Positions 9,631-19,750 are shown, numbered from the stretch's first letter. The stretch is DNA of 32,442 bases from Candidatus Thiodiazotropha sp. (ex Ustalcina ferruginea) (GCA_025656375.1 JAHXHU010000141.1:1-32442); one strand, 5' to 3'. Translations and numbers: made by a program. Notes: generated by a model from the sequence alone, not told the origin.

Positions 9631-10416
9631 GTGACCGGACTAGAACCACTTACCCAGGAACTTATCTGGATGGCCGTTCCCGGCATTCTCTTAGCCGGAT
9701 TTGTTCATGGCACCTTCGGCATCGGTTTTCCCATGGTTGCCACACCCCTGTTGGCCCTGTTTACCGATGTATTCACCGCTGTGCTTATCTGTCTGATTCC
9801 AACCATGTCGGTTAACCTGACGGTAATATGGCAGGGTGGTATTAAGCAGTTGAAGAATAGTCGCCACTATTTGCCAGTCGTCCCCTTTATCCTACTGGGT
9901 ACGGTGATTGGCTCATTTCTGTTGTTATGGCTTGATCCACGTCCCTTTTTACTGCTGCTTGCGGTTGCCATCCTGCTTTATCTTAATCAACACCGCTTAC
10001 AAGGATTGGACTTCCACTGGGTAACAGATCACCCCATCCTTGCTTATGCCATTTTTGGATTAACTGCTGGTTTGATGGCAGGCACTGTCAATGTCATGTT
10101 GCCGGTATTGATTATCCTGTTTATGGAACTTCGCATTGCTGCGGCTACGATGGTGGTCTTGTTTAATCTGAATTTCTTTACCGGTAAACTAACTCAGAGC
10201 CTGATCTTTCTACAGCAAGACCTCCCGGGTATCGGATCTTTTCTGTTAACCACCCTATGCCTGGTACCTGTTGCTCTTGTGGCTCTCTACCTGGGCATGC
10301 AACTACGTAAATGGATTACTGCTGAAAACTATATAAGCATATTGAGAAGCGTGTTGTGGTCGATGGCAGGCATATTGATTGCACGATTTCTTTATGCCTA
10401 TCTGGTCACTGCGTGA
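9631..10416 (+). CDS. TauE/SafE (TSUP) family sulfite exporter/permease
   Basis: Multiple TM helices; VHGTFGIGFPMVATPLLALFTDVFTAV and GLTAGLMAGTVNVMLPVL repeats typical of TSUP. Confidence 0.85.
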   Translation: MTGLEPLTQELIWMAVPGILLAGFVHGTFGIGFPMVATPLLALFTDVFTAVLICLIPTMSVNLTVIWQGGIKQLKNSRHYLPVVPFILLGTVIGSFLLLWLDPRPFLLLLAVAILLYLNQHRLQGLDFHWVTDHPILAYAIFGLTAGLMAGTVNVMLPVLIILFMELRIAAATMVVLFNLNFFTGKLTQSLIFLQQDLPGIGSFLLTTLCLVPVALVALYLGMQLRKWITAENYISILRSVLWSMAGILIARFLYAYLVTA

Positions 10417-10482
10417 CTTTCATTCCAGCACGGATTTAGCTCGTAATTGCCTAACAAATAAGGCTGAATCAACTGGCATCCA

Positions 10483-10502
10483 GGGTGCGGCAGGCCGCAC
10501 CC
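10483..10502. repeat. REP-like palindrome GGGTGCGGC-AG-GCCGCACCC
   Basis: 9-bp perfect arms between convergent genes. Confidence 0.7.
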
Positions 10503-10566
10503 TTTCCTTCATGACCTGTCCTCGTCAAGGTGGCTCTGTGATTGGGTGCTGTTCTGATATGAAACA

Positions 10567-13098
10567 TCACGACTTTCTCGGCTTTGCTCTGGCAGTGGGT
10601 TCTGCCTGCAATGGATCATCCGGCCAATAGTGTTTGGGATATCGCCCCTTTAACTCCTTTTTTACCTGGGGATAGGTCCTTTCCCAGAATCCGGCCAGGT
10701 CGTCTGTGATCTGCATCGGACGTTGTGCAGGCGAGAGCAGATGCAGCATGACAGGTACCCTGCCACGACATAACCTTGGCGTCTCTGCCAAACCAAACAT
10801 CTCCTGCAGCCTGACCGCCAGTACAGGTGGCTCACCTGCAGCATAACCAAGAGGAACCCTGGAACCACTGGGTACTTTCAGATGAGTGGGTGCCTCCTGC
10901 TCTAGCAACTGTTGCTGCTGCCAATCGAGTCGAGCATGGAGTATCGCACTCAGATCGAGACGTCGCAGCTGATCCTTGCTGACGATCCCCTCAAGCCAGG
11001 GTGTCAGCCATTCTGAAAGATTTTCAGACAACCACTGATCCGACAGGTCAGGCCATGGGTCATCCTGAAGTTGGCTGCCAAGCCAACAGACTCTACCCTG
11101 CCATTGGCGGAGCTGTTTACTCCAGGGCAAAACCTCAAGACCCATTTCTGAGATCCCCTGCAGCATGGCAGTGAGTAGCGCATTCTGATCGGGATCGATA
11201 GCTTGGCGACGATTCAACACGACCGACCCTACCCGTTCTTCCTGTATGGCGCTCACCCGTTGGCGCTGTTTGTCCCAGACAACGTCAGTTACTCTATCAA
11301 CAGTGATATCGGGCAGTTGACGGATCTCCTTCTCGCTAATAACCGCAGCCAGCCTGACCCAACCCTGGGTCTCTCCCGCATCCAGTTGTGCGACGACCAG
11401 ATAGGCCTGACCGGCTAACGGATCATCTGCGGCCAGTTGTACCCCACGACCGTTTGACAAGCGGAAACGACCATGCCCAGTCTGTTGTGCAAGACGGTCC
11501 GGATAAGCCAATGCCAAGTGTTGAGCGGTGGATAGAACATCCCCACGGTGTAAGCTTGTCACATTTTTCAATCGCCTGCGCCAATCCTTACTAACTCGAT
11601 CTACCCGTTTACAAGCTCGTGGATCGACCCTTGATTGTTCTCCTGCTTGACGCTTTGCACGCCATGCTTCAAGGAGATGCAATCGTAGTTCTACATCCGT
11701 ACCTGGATGATGCTCTTTCTGACGTGGCAGGATATCCCGTTCGCTCAATAGCGCCACCAAATCGTAAACAGTTTGGTTCTCACCTTCACCTGCATTGAGC
11801 AGGATATGCGCCAGCCTCGGATGGGCGGGTAGTGCTGCCATACGTTTACCCAACGGTGTCAGCTGTCGCCGTTGGTCCATAGCACCGAGTCGCTGGAGTA
11901 GTTCGCAGGCTTGATCGTATGCAGCCAGTGGAGGTGGATCGAGCCAGTGCAGATCACTGGGATCGACAACGCCCCAACTAGCCAATTCCAACGCCAGGGG
12001 AGCCAGATCGGCCTGGAGGATCTCTGCAGGATGGTAGTCTGGTAACCTTGTCTGATGCTGTTCAGCCCATAAACGGTAGCAAATACCAGGGCCAAGACGT
12101 CCGGCTCGCCCGGCGCGTTGATCGGCTGCTGCACGGGAGACCGGCACAGTCTCCAGTCGGGTCAGACCTATACCAGGCAGGAACCGGGGCAGTCGTGACC
12201 AACCGCAATCAATCACCACCCCTACACCCTCAATGGTCAAACTGGTCTCTGCAATGGATGTTGTAAGTACAATACGGCGTCTGTTTTTCTGATCGGGAAA
12301 GAGTGCGCGATCCTGCTCCGTTTTTGGTAGATCACCATAGAGTGGACAGACCACAGGTTGCTCATCTGCATCGGCAAAGCGGGATATAAGACCTTGTTGT
12401 GTACGCCTTATCTCAGCCACACCAGGTAGAAAAGCCAGCAGATCTCCGCTCTCATTATGCCAAGCCTGAGAGATCGCCTTCACAACCTGTTCAGGTATTG
12501 CCCTTCTGTCCAGTCTCTGCCCAAGATAGCGGATTGTCACGGGGAATTGCCGACCCTTGGCTTCAATGACGGGTGCACCCTCCATCAGATCACTGATGCG
12601 GCGACTGTCGAGTGTTGCAGACATAAGCAGCAGATGCAGATCCTCCCGCAATCCCTGTTGCGCATCGAGTGATAGGGCCAATGCCAAATCACTATGTAGG
12701 TTCCGTTCATGGAATTCATCAAAGATGATCAGCCCTACACCCTGTAGTTCAGGGTCATGCTGCAGTCGGCGGGTCAGCATGCCCTCTGTCACTACTTCGA
12801 TACGGGTATTGTGGGAGACTTTACGTTCCAGACGTATGCTATATCCAACCCGCTCACCGAGGGATTCACCCAGCAGTTCCGCCATTCGTGCAGCAGCTGC
12901 CCGCGCAGCCAGACGACGAGGTTCCAACAACAGGATATTATGACTGGCCAACCAGCTGGCATTCAGCAACTCGATGGGAACCAGTGTGGTCTTGCCCGAG
13001 CCGGGGGGAGCACTTAGTACCGCCCTGCAGCTTGTTGCCAGTGCCGCTGAGAGTGCAGGCATGACCTGCTTGACCGGGAGTTCAACCTCTGGCTTCAC
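10567..13098 (-). CDS. hrpB: ATP-dependent RNA helicase HrpB
   Basis: SAPPGSGKTT, DEFHER, LLMSATLD, TSIAETSLTIEGV and QRAGRAGR motifs; full-length 843 aa with HrpB-like C-terminus. Confidence 0.95.
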   Translation of the reverse strand: MKPEVELPVKQVMPALSAALATSCRAVLSAPPGSGKTTLVPIELLNASWLASHNILLLEPRRLAARAAAARMAELLGESLGERVGYSIRLERKVSHNTRIEVVTEGMLTRRLQHDPELQGVGLIIFDEFHERNLHSDLALALSLDAQQGLREDLHLLLMSATLDSRRISDLMEGAPVIEAKGRQFPVTIRYLGQRLDRRAIPEQVVKAISQAWHNESGDLLAFLPGVAEIRRTQQGLISRFADADEQPVVCPLYGDLPKTEQDRALFPDQKNRRRIVLTTSIAETSLTIEGVGVVIDCGWSRLPRFLPGIGLTRLETVPVSRAAADQRAGRAGRLGPGICYRLWAEQHQTRLPDYHPAEILQADLAPLALELASWGVVDPSDLHWLDPPPLAAYDQACELLQRLGAMDQRRQLTPLGKRMAALPAHPRLAHILLNAGEGENQTVYDLVALLSERDILPRQKEHHPGTDVELRLHLLEAWRAKRQAGEQSRVDPRACKRVDRVSKDWRRRLKNVTSLHRGDVLSTAQHLALAYPDRLAQQTGHGRFRLSNGRGVQLAADDPLAGQAYLVVAQLDAGETQGWVRLAAVISEKEIRQLPDITVDRVTDVVWDKQRQRVSAIQEERVGSVVLNRRQAIDPDQNALLTAMLQGISEMGLEVLPWSKQLRQWQGRVCWLGSQLQDDPWPDLSDQWLSENLSEWLTPWLEGIVSKDQLRRLDLSAILHARLDWQQQQLLEQEAPTHLKVPSGSRVPLGYAAGEPPVLAVRLQEMFGLAETPRLCRGRVPVMLHLLSPAQRPMQITDDLAGFWERTYPQVKKELKGRYPKHYWPDDPLQAEPTARAKPRKS

Positions 13099-13300
13099 AC
13101 CCCATGACTCCTTTCCTGGTCGGATGGACAGATAATAGAAGTCATCACAATTGTATTGGTTAGCTTAGAGAGGATTGTCGACGAATAAACGCATATGGCG
13201 TTAGTCTGTCCGGCGCAACACCTTGATATTTTAACAGGACCACTAGTGAGGTGACATAGCCCATTGAGCATGTCGTAATCTACAAACAGGACAACCGAAT

Positions 13301-13328
13301 AGGGTGCGGCCTGGGCCTGCCACACCAA
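13301..13328. repeat. Degenerate REP-like palindrome AGGGTGCGGCCTGGGCCTGCCACACC
   Basis: Matches the GGTGCGGC/GCC(G)CACC family with imperfect arms. Confidence 0.5.
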
Positions 13329-13401
13329 ACACTGTGGTCCATACAACATAAAAATATGCACAACGGCTAAACGATTCAACCGTTTGATCCGAGACTTTTA
13401 T

Positions 13402-13424
13402 GGTGCGGCTGGGCCACACCCTAC
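13402..13424. repeat. REP-like palindrome GGTGCGGCTGGGCCACACCCTAC
   Basis: Same family, about 100 bp from the previous copy. Confidence 0.55.
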
Positions 13425-13486
13425 TAAGTGACGAAACCAGGTGTAAATCCAGGTAATCAACCCATTGGCTTGTATTTGTGGGCCGG

Positions 13487-15394
13487 TTACGCTTGCTTCA
13501 GCGGAATTGAATCACCCTCCCGATCGCAATGCACATGCAGATCGAAGTTCAAATCATCGGCAAAATCCTGTGCGACTATCCAGATCTGGTTCAACTCTTC
13601 GCTCAGTGTAGGCAGTACCGTCAATGAACTGCGGGTACGTTTCTCATCAAAGAAAGCAAAGGGCTCATCCAGGAACAGGAACTGACTGCCTTGCACGGCC
13701 CGATCGACCAGCTCCTGTGAGAGGGCCAGACGTACCGCCAGCATAATCTGTCGCTGGGTACCACTGGAGATCTCATCCAGATCCATAAAGTCCCGCTTCT
13801 CACTGGAGAAGGCACGTACACTCAGATCATCATCGATTTGGAGATGCTCATAGCGGTTTTCCGTAAACAGGGGAAGCGTCTTGCTGACCAGACAACGAAG
13901 CTTGTGATTGAACTGATGGGAAACTTCACGTGTAGTGCCCTGAATCAACTCATCCGCAACGGCACAGACAGCCATATGACGCTCTTTATCATCAATCTTC
14001 TGCTTCAAGTCAACCTTTATCCCCTGAAGTTGTTCGACCTTATCCAACCTCGCCTGCTCTTGTGCAATAGCTTGATCGAGCTGCCCCAGACGACGCCTGT
14101 CCACTTCCACACCTTTACGTAATTGACTCTCTTCATGACCCACGCCATCCCTGACCTCGGCTATGCCTGGACGCCAGTCACTGACCCGTTGACTCAGACG
14201 TTCCCGGGCGGCACGATCAACCACGATAGACTCGGATTCAGATTCAGTCGGCTCTTCTGATGAGGGAGATTCAGAGTGCTCGACTTCAGATGCTGTCTCC
14301 TGCCCCTCGCTATCGTCCTGGATTTCTACAGTTGGCAGACTGCCCAGGTTATCCAGGGCCGTTGCCAATACAGACGCTGTCTCATCATAGGCTTCAGCAC
14401 TATTGTATTTCGACGCCCGGCGTATCCAGAAAATCACAAACAGCAGAGCAAAGCCACCTGCAGCATAGAGCAGCCAGGGAATCATAGATGCTTGCCAGTT
14501 AGGCACATTGTTGCTGATAAATTCAGATAACTGCAGCGCATATTCATGCTCAGGCATCTTTGCCAGCACATACCAGGCGCCACTTGCAAGCAGGGTCAAC
14601 AAGAGAAAGATGAACCGAAAGAAACCGGCGCGGCCCTGAGCCGAGAGGGCTTTCTCCCGTTTTGGAAGCGCATCCTGATAAGCAATGGATGCATCATCCA
14701 ACTGCTCGATCAGCCGGTTGGATTCATCCATGTGCCGGGAAATCTCAGCATGTTCACCATCCAGGGATGGCATCAGGTGGGGGTTGATACCTATTTCCTC
14801 AATTTGACCCTGTACTGTGATCTGTTCCGCCTGACGTTGCTCAACTTCATTGAGAGTCTCCTCCTTGTCCTCCTGGCAGGCTTGATCACAGTATTCCAAG
14901 GTCACGAGTCCCGCCATGGTCTTGACCGCGTAGCTATGAGGATGCGGTGTTGTGATCTCCCGCTGAGCCAGATAGAAGGATTCAACGAACTCTTCATACT
15001 CATAGCCGATGAGTTCATAAACCTTGTCTGCAACCTGCTCAACACCCCGGGCTATAGGTTCATCGTTTGGTGCTGACGCAGCAAGTGTCAACCGGGCACT
15101 GTGATTGCCTCCGTCATCAAGAAAACGTTCCAATCTGTATCTTTTTCCATCCCGGGGTGTGAACTCCAGTTGTGCTGAACAGTGGGTCTCCCCCCAGCGG
15201 ATTACCTTGGAAAGCTCATCCATGCCCAAAGAGAAGGTTCTGCCAAACAGGGCGAAACAGACGGTTTCACCAATCGAACTCTTTCCCGATTCATTGGGTC
15301 CGGAGACAGCGATCAATCCCCGCTCAGGAATATCCTGCAAATCCAGATCGGCGTATTTCAGAATATTGCTTGATTGAATAGCATTGATAATCAT
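13487..15394 (-). CDS. Membrane-embedded Rad50/YhaN-like SMC-type ATPase
   Basis: Walker A SGPNESGKSS, Q-loop region LAQREIT, coiled coil, two hydrophobic TM segments (FFRFIFLLLTLLASGAWYVLA and MIPWLLYAAGGFALLFVIFWI), acidic linker, signature EISSGTQRQIMLAVRLAL, Walker B FLFLDEPFAFFDE. ATG at 15394 overlaps the upstream stop. Confidence 0.8.
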   Translation of the reverse strand: MIINAIQSSNILKYADLDLQDIPERGLIAVSGPNESGKSSIGETVCFALFGRTFSLGMDELSKVIRWGETHCSAQLEFTPRDGKRYRLERFLDDGGNHSARLTLAASAPNDEPIARGVEQVADKVYELIGYEYEEFVESFYLAQREITTPHPHSYAVKTMAGLVTLEYCDQACQEDKEETLNEVEQRQAEQITVQGQIEEIGINPHLMPSLDGEHAEISRHMDESNRLIEQLDDASIAYQDALPKREKALSAQGRAGFFRFIFLLLTLLASGAWYVLAKMPEHEYALQLSEFISNNVPNWQASMIPWLLYAAGGFALLFVIFWIRRASKYNSAEAYDETASVLATALDNLGSLPTVEIQDDSEGQETASEVEHSESPSSEEPTESESESIVVDRAARERLSQRVSDWRPGIAEVRDGVGHEESQLRKGVEVDRRRLGQLDQAIAQEQARLDKVEQLQGIKVDLKQKIDDKERHMAVCAVADELIQGTTREVSHQFNHKLRCLVSKTLPLFTENRYEHLQIDDDLSVRAFSSEKRDFMDLDEISSGTQRQIMLAVRLALSQELVDRAVQGSQFLFLDEPFAFFDEKRTRSSLTVLPTLSEELNQIWIVAQDFADDLNFDLHVHCDREGDSIPLKQA

Positions 15395-15588
15395 GACCAA
15401 CCCTCATCTGCCAGCACTTTCAGCTTGCTCATGACCATTTCGATTGCCTGATCGAATGCCTCCTCATCGAATGCCTCACCGGAGTTGAGCCTCCGCTCAC
15501 GCTCTGCCGCGCAATAATCGAGAAATTCCTGGGCCGACGCCCCCAATGACAGATTCTCCTGATGTGTAGTCCGTTCAGACGAAGACAT
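15391..15588 (-). CDS. Small conserved-looking acidic protein (65 aa) translationally coupled to the SMC-like ATPase
   Basis: SD AAAGGGGAG upstream of ATG at 15588 (MSSSERTTHQENLSL...); ATGA overlap with the downstream ATPase start. Confidence 0.7.
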   Translation of the reverse strand: MSSSERTTHQENLSLGASAQEFLDYCAAERERRLNSGEAFDEEAFDQAIEMVMSKLKVLADEGWS

Positions 15589-15873
15589 ACAGATCTCCCC
15601 TTTCTTGTTGTGTACTGCCTGAATCAATAGGTTCAGGTACCCATTCTGATTTTCTAACCCTCACACTGAGATCAGACTGCACAAGCCACAGGATGTGTGC
15701 CGGGTTGTTGTTGGAGGTCCAGTATAGGGAGTTCTGTACAACAGGTCATCACTCGTGTAGCGCACTATAAGTTACATCTTGTTACAACGGGTTACATATC
15801 AGAGAAGATTTCACAAATTACAACAACCAAACTAGCTGAAACGGCACCGAACAAACAGCAGCGCTGATGAGAT

Positions 15874-15912
15874 TTGACAGTTTGCAAATGTAGATACATA
15901 CTGGTTGGTATG
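15874..15912 (+). promoter_or_regulatory. Sigma70-like promoter TTGACA-N17-CATACT with overlapping operator CATAC-TGGTTG-GTATG
   Basis: TTGACA 15874-15879, CATACT 15897-15902, inverted repeat 15897-15912 just upstream of a TetR gene start. Confidence 0.6.
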
Positions 15913-15916
15913 CTAG

Positions 15917-16531
15917 ATGAATGTGCACAAAAACATGAATGCTGATGCTGACAGTACCCGACAATCACTCCTGAAAGCCGCCTACGAGGAGATCCATCGT
16001 TATGGTTTTCAAGCTGCCAGCCTGAATGCCATTCTGGATCGGACCGGCGTGACGAAAGGAGCCCTCTACCATCACTTCAGCAATAAGCTGCAACTCGGCT
16101 ATGCGGTGCTGGATGAACATATCGCCGTTGAATTGGAATCACTCTGGTTCGAACCCATGCAACAGCCCGGACATCCGATCGAGGTCTTAATGGCAGCAAT
16201 TAAACAGTTGGGGGATCACTATGAATGTGAAGAGATCACCCTTGGCTGCCCGCTTAACAATCTGGCTCAGGAGATGTCAGCCATCGATGATGGCTTTCGT
16301 CAGCGAGTTGATACCCTCTACCAGCGCTGGCAGACCAGTATCGAAACACTCCTGGCCAGAGGACAGCAGCAAGGCAGTGTGAACACCTCTATCGACGCTG
16401 CTGACACTGCATTTTTCATTTTGGCCTCCCTTGAGGGTTGTATGAGTATGGCAAAAAATGCGCAGAGTCACGACGAACTGATGCGCTGCGGCCAGGGACT
16501 GATGAACTATCTGAATAGTCTCCGTGCCTAA
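15917..16531 (+). CDS. TetR/AcrR family transcriptional regulator
   Basis: N-terminal HTH: LLKAAYEEIHRYGFQAASLNAILDRTGVTKGALYHHFSNKLQLGYAVLDEHI. Confidence 0.9.
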   Translation: MNVHKNMNADADSTRQSLLKAAYEEIHRYGFQAASLNAILDRTGVTKGALYHHFSNKLQLGYAVLDEHIAVELESLWFEPMQQPGHPIEVLMAAIKQLGDHYECEEITLGCPLNNLAQEMSAIDDGFRQRVDTLYQRWQTSIETLLARGQQQGSVNTSIDAADTAFFILASLEGCMSMAKNAQSHDELMRCGQGLMNYLNSLRA

Positions 16532-16625
16532 GCCTTAGTCAGAATAGGCAGCATCATTTCCATGGATTGAAAAAATTGAAGATCCTATTAACCAACAACA
16601 AAAAGTCAGTGACAGGGACAGAACA

Positions 16626-19028
16626 ATGAGCGAAGCATTTTTTCAGTTTGTATTGAAACACCGATTACTGGTGATATTCCTGGCTGTGACGCTCTCCCTG
16701 CTGATGGGAAGTGGTGTAAAACAGCTACAGTTCAGCAATGACTACCGGATGTTTTTCAGCGAGGAGAACCCTCAACTTAAGGCCTTCGAACAGCTGCAGA
16801 ACACCTACACCAAAAACGATAATGTGCTGTTTGTCATCAAACCCCGGAATGACAAAGTCTTTACCAGAGAGACACTGACTGCTGTCGCTGCACTGACCAA
16901 GGAAGCCTGGCAGATCCCCTACTCATTGCGGGTCGACTCTATCACCAATTTCCAGCATACCTATGCGGAAGGCGATGACCTGGTGGTTGAGGATCTGGTG
17001 CTGGATCCTCAGTCTCTGACTGATGAACAACTGGCAGAGAAGCAGCAGATCGCTACCAGCGATCCTTTGCTGGTCAACCGGCTCATATCACCTACTGCTC
17101 ACACCACCGGTGTCAATGTGACCGTTCAACTCCCGGGTAAAAAGCTGACTGAAGTGCCCGAAGTAGCCAGTATGGCCAGAGAAATGGTGCGCAATCTAGA
17201 AGCGGACTATCCCCATATCAAAGTTCACCTTACCGGTATGGTGATGATGAACAACGCCTTTCCCTCCGCCTCCCTGGATGACATGAAGAGCCTCTATCCC
17301 ATCATGTTCGGGGCGGTGATTCTGGTGCTGGTCGTGATGTTGCGCTCAATTCCCGGCACCCTCTCTACCCTGATCATAATTATCCTTATGATCATTGCCA
17401 CCCTGGGTTTGACAGGCTGGCTCGGCATCAAGATGTCACCACCCACCACAACTGTGCCGATCGTCATCATGACCCTGGCTATCGCAGACTGTGTACATAT
17501 CCTGGTCAATTTCTTACATAATATGCGCGACGGTGAGAACAAATATCAGGCGATGATGGAAAGCCTGAGAATCAATCTGCAACCGATTTTTCTCACTACA
17601 TTGACTACCGCAATCGGTTTTCTCAGCCTCAATTTCAGCGAGGCACCCCCTTTCCGTGATCTGGGTAACATGTCTGCGATGGGTGTGGTACTGGCATTTC
17701 TTCTCTCCATTACCTTCCTCCCTGCAATGATGATGCTGCTACCGGTAAAGGCACTGAGTGGTGATACCTTGGGCAGCGTCGCAATGATTCGATTTTCTGA
17801 ATTCGTAGTGCGCAATAAGAAAGGGCTGCTGTGGGGAATGGGAATAGTCATTCTGTTTCTCGTTTCACAGATACCCAACAATCGGCTTGACGATCAGTTT
17901 GTTAAATATTTCGATGAGACCATTACTTTCCGTCAGGCGACTGACTTCACCACTGAGAACCTGACTGGTATCTATCTGGTTGAATACTCATTGGAGAGCG
18001 GCGAGACAGGTGGCATCAGCGAGCCGAAGTTCCTACAAAAGGTGGAGGGGTTTGCCCAATGGTACCGACAGCAACCCTATGTGCTGCATGTCAACTCCAT
18101 CACCGACATCATGAAGCGTCTCAATCGCAACATGCATGAGGATGACAACGATTGGTACCGACTGCCGGATCAACGCGACCTGTCGGCCCAATACCTGCTG
18201 CTGTATGAATTCTCCCTTCCCTTTGGGCTTGATCTGAACAATCAGATCAATGTAAAGAAGTCTGCTATACGTTTTACTGTGACAATGGAGAGTATATCCA
18301 CACAACAGCTGTTGAAGATCGAGGAGAGTGCCCAGGCATGGTTGACCGAGCATGCACCGGGTATGCGTATTGATGGGGCCAGCCCAACGATCATGTTCGC
18401 CCACATCGGCAGTCGTAATATTATTGCCATGCTCAAGGGCACCACATTGGCCCTGGTAATGATCTCTATCATCTTGATATTCGCACTGAAATCATTGCGC
18501 ATCGGTGGACTCAGTCTGATTCCCAACTTAGTGCCTATGGGTATGGCTTTCGGACTCTGGGGCATGTTTGTCGGTGAAGTAGGTCTCGCCCTTTCCGTAG
18601 TGACAGGCATGACACTCGGTATTGTGGTTGACGATACGGTGCATTTTCTCAGTAAATATCTTCGTGCACGACGGGAGAAAAACATGGACCGGGAAGATGC
18701 GGTTCGTTATGCATTCTCCACTGTCGGCACCGCGCTATGGGTCACCTCACTGGTATTGATGGTTGGTTTCGGTATCCTTGCCTTCTCCCATTTCCAACTC
18801 AATGCGGGTATGGGTTTACTAACCGCCGTCACCCTCGGCTTTGCCCTTATTGCCGACTTTCTGTTTCTGCCCCCGCTGCTGATCTATTTCGGAGGAAAAA
18901 ATCATGAAGCCAATCCTTATTCCCATTGTATTGCTATTTGCGCCCGCTACGGCACTGGCAGCTACCGCAGAAGAACGCGGTTTGGAGATCGCCACGGAGA
19001 TCGAAGTACGGGATACCGGCTTCCATGA
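16626..19028 (+). CDS. RND/MMPL-family transporter (two SSD-like halves); C-terminal ~40 aa lie out of frame inside the next gene
   Basis: Twelve-TM layout with duplicated periplasmic regions, GMTLGIVVDDTVHFLSKY and TIAIADCVHILVNF-type motifs. Frame overlaps lolA-like ORF by 125 nt. Confidence 0.85.
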   Translation: MSEAFFQFVLKHRLLVIFLAVTLSLLMGSGVKQLQFSNDYRMFFSEENPQLKAFEQLQNTYTKNDNVLFVIKPRNDKVFTRETLTAVAALTKEAWQIPYSLRVDSITNFQHTYAEGDDLVVEDLVLDPQSLTDEQLAEKQQIATSDPLLVNRLISPTAHTTGVNVTVQLPGKKLTEVPEVASMAREMVRNLEADYPHIKVHLTGMVMMNNAFPSASLDDMKSLYPIMFGAVILVLVVMLRSIPGTLSTLIIIILMIIATLGLTGWLGIKMSPPTTTVPIVIMTLAIADCVHILVNFLHNMRDGENKYQAMMESLRINLQPIFLTTLTTAIGFLSLNFSEAPPFRDLGNMSAMGVVLAFLLSITFLPAMMMLLPVKALSGDTLGSVAMIRFSEFVVRNKKGLLWGMGIVILFLVSQIPNNRLDDQFVKYFDETITFRQATDFTTENLTGIYLVEYSLESGETGGISEPKFLQKVEGFAQWYRQQPYVLHVNSITDIMKRLNRNMHEDDNDWYRLPDQRDLSAQYLLLYEFSLPFGLDLNNQINVKKSAIRFTVTMESISTQQLLKIEESAQAWLTEHAPGMRIDGASPTIMFAHIGSRNIIAMLKGTTLALVMISIILIFALKSLRIGGLSLIPNLVPMGMAFGLWGMFVGEVGLALSVVTGMTLGIVVDDTVHFLSKYLRARREKNMDREDAVRYAFSTVGTALWVTSLVLMVGFGILAFSHFQLNAGMGLLTAVTLGFALIADFLFLPPLLIYFGGKNHEANPYSHCIAICARYGTGSYRRRTRFGDRHGDRSTGYRLP

Positions 19029-19683
19029 TTTCAAAGCGACTATGAGCATGCTATTACGAAACAAGCATGGCGAAGAGAGTTTGCGTGACATGCGCAACCA
19101 AACCCTGGAAGTGGACAATGACGGTAACAAGACGCTGGTCGTGTTCGATGAACCACGGGATGTCAAAGGCACCGCCCTGCTCAGCTTTTCTCATAAGGCG
19201 GGCGATGACGACCAATGGCTCTACCTGCCGGCCCTGAAAAGGGTAAAACGTATAGCATCACGCAACAAGTCAGGCCCCTTCATGGGCAGTGAATTTGCCT
19301 ATGAAGACATCTCCTCCCAGGAGGTAGAAAAATACAACTATAAGTTCATTGATGAAGGTGGACACGAAGGCATACCCAGTTTTATTCTCGAACGCTACCC
19401 GGTTGATCCCAATTCAGGCTATACCCGTCAACAGGTATGGGTCGATAAGGAGCGATATATTCCACTCAAGATCGATTATTACGATCGCAAAAACTCACCC
19501 TTGAAGACATTGGTTTTTCGTGATTACCAGCAATACCTCGATCAATATTGGCGGGCAGACGAGATGTATATGGAAAATCACCAGACGGGTAAAAGTACAC
19601 TGCTGACCTGGAAACAGTATGGCTTTCGCAGTGGCCTGACTGATGGGGATTTCAATAAGAACAGTCTGAAGCGGGCAAGGTGA
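18904..19683 (+). CDS. LolA-like outer-membrane lipoprotein-sorting protein
   Basis: Signal peptide, SD GGAGG at 18891-18895, DDQWLYLPALKRVKRIASRNKSGPFMGSEFAYEDI and YDRKNSPLKTLVF motif. Confidence 0.85.
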   Translation: MKPILIPIVLLFAPATALAATAEERGLEIATEIEVRDTGFHDFKATMSMLLRNKHGEESLRDMRNQTLEVDNDGNKTLVVFDEPRDVKGTALLSFSHKAGDDDQWLYLPALKRVKRIASRNKSGPFMGSEFAYEDISSQEVEKYNYKFIDEGGHEGIPSFILERYPVDPNSGYTRQQVWVDKERYIPLKIDYYDRKNSPLKTLVFRDYQQYLDQYWRADEMYMENHQTGKSTLLTWKQYGFRSGLTDGDFNKNSLKRAR

Positions 19684-19684
19684 C

Positions 19685-19718
19685 TTTGAGTTTTGAGTTT
19701 TGAGTTTTGAGTTTTGAG
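19685..19718. repeat. Heptanucleotide tandem repeat (T)TTTGAG x5
   Basis: Five near-perfect consecutive units directly after the lolA-like stop codon (19681-19683). Confidence 0.9.
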
Positions 19719-19750
19719 TCATAGGGTGTGGATCTTAAACAAAGCGCTCT

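Noticed and set aside
11203-13017. Several plus-strand ORFs opposite hrpB
   Set aside because: Antisense to a well-supported helicase; low-complexity, no domain signal.
13838-15076. Plus-strand ORFs (94-176 aa) opposite the SMC-like ATPase
   Set aside because: Antisense shadow ORFs with no recognisable domain; the minus-strand ATPase has clear motifs.
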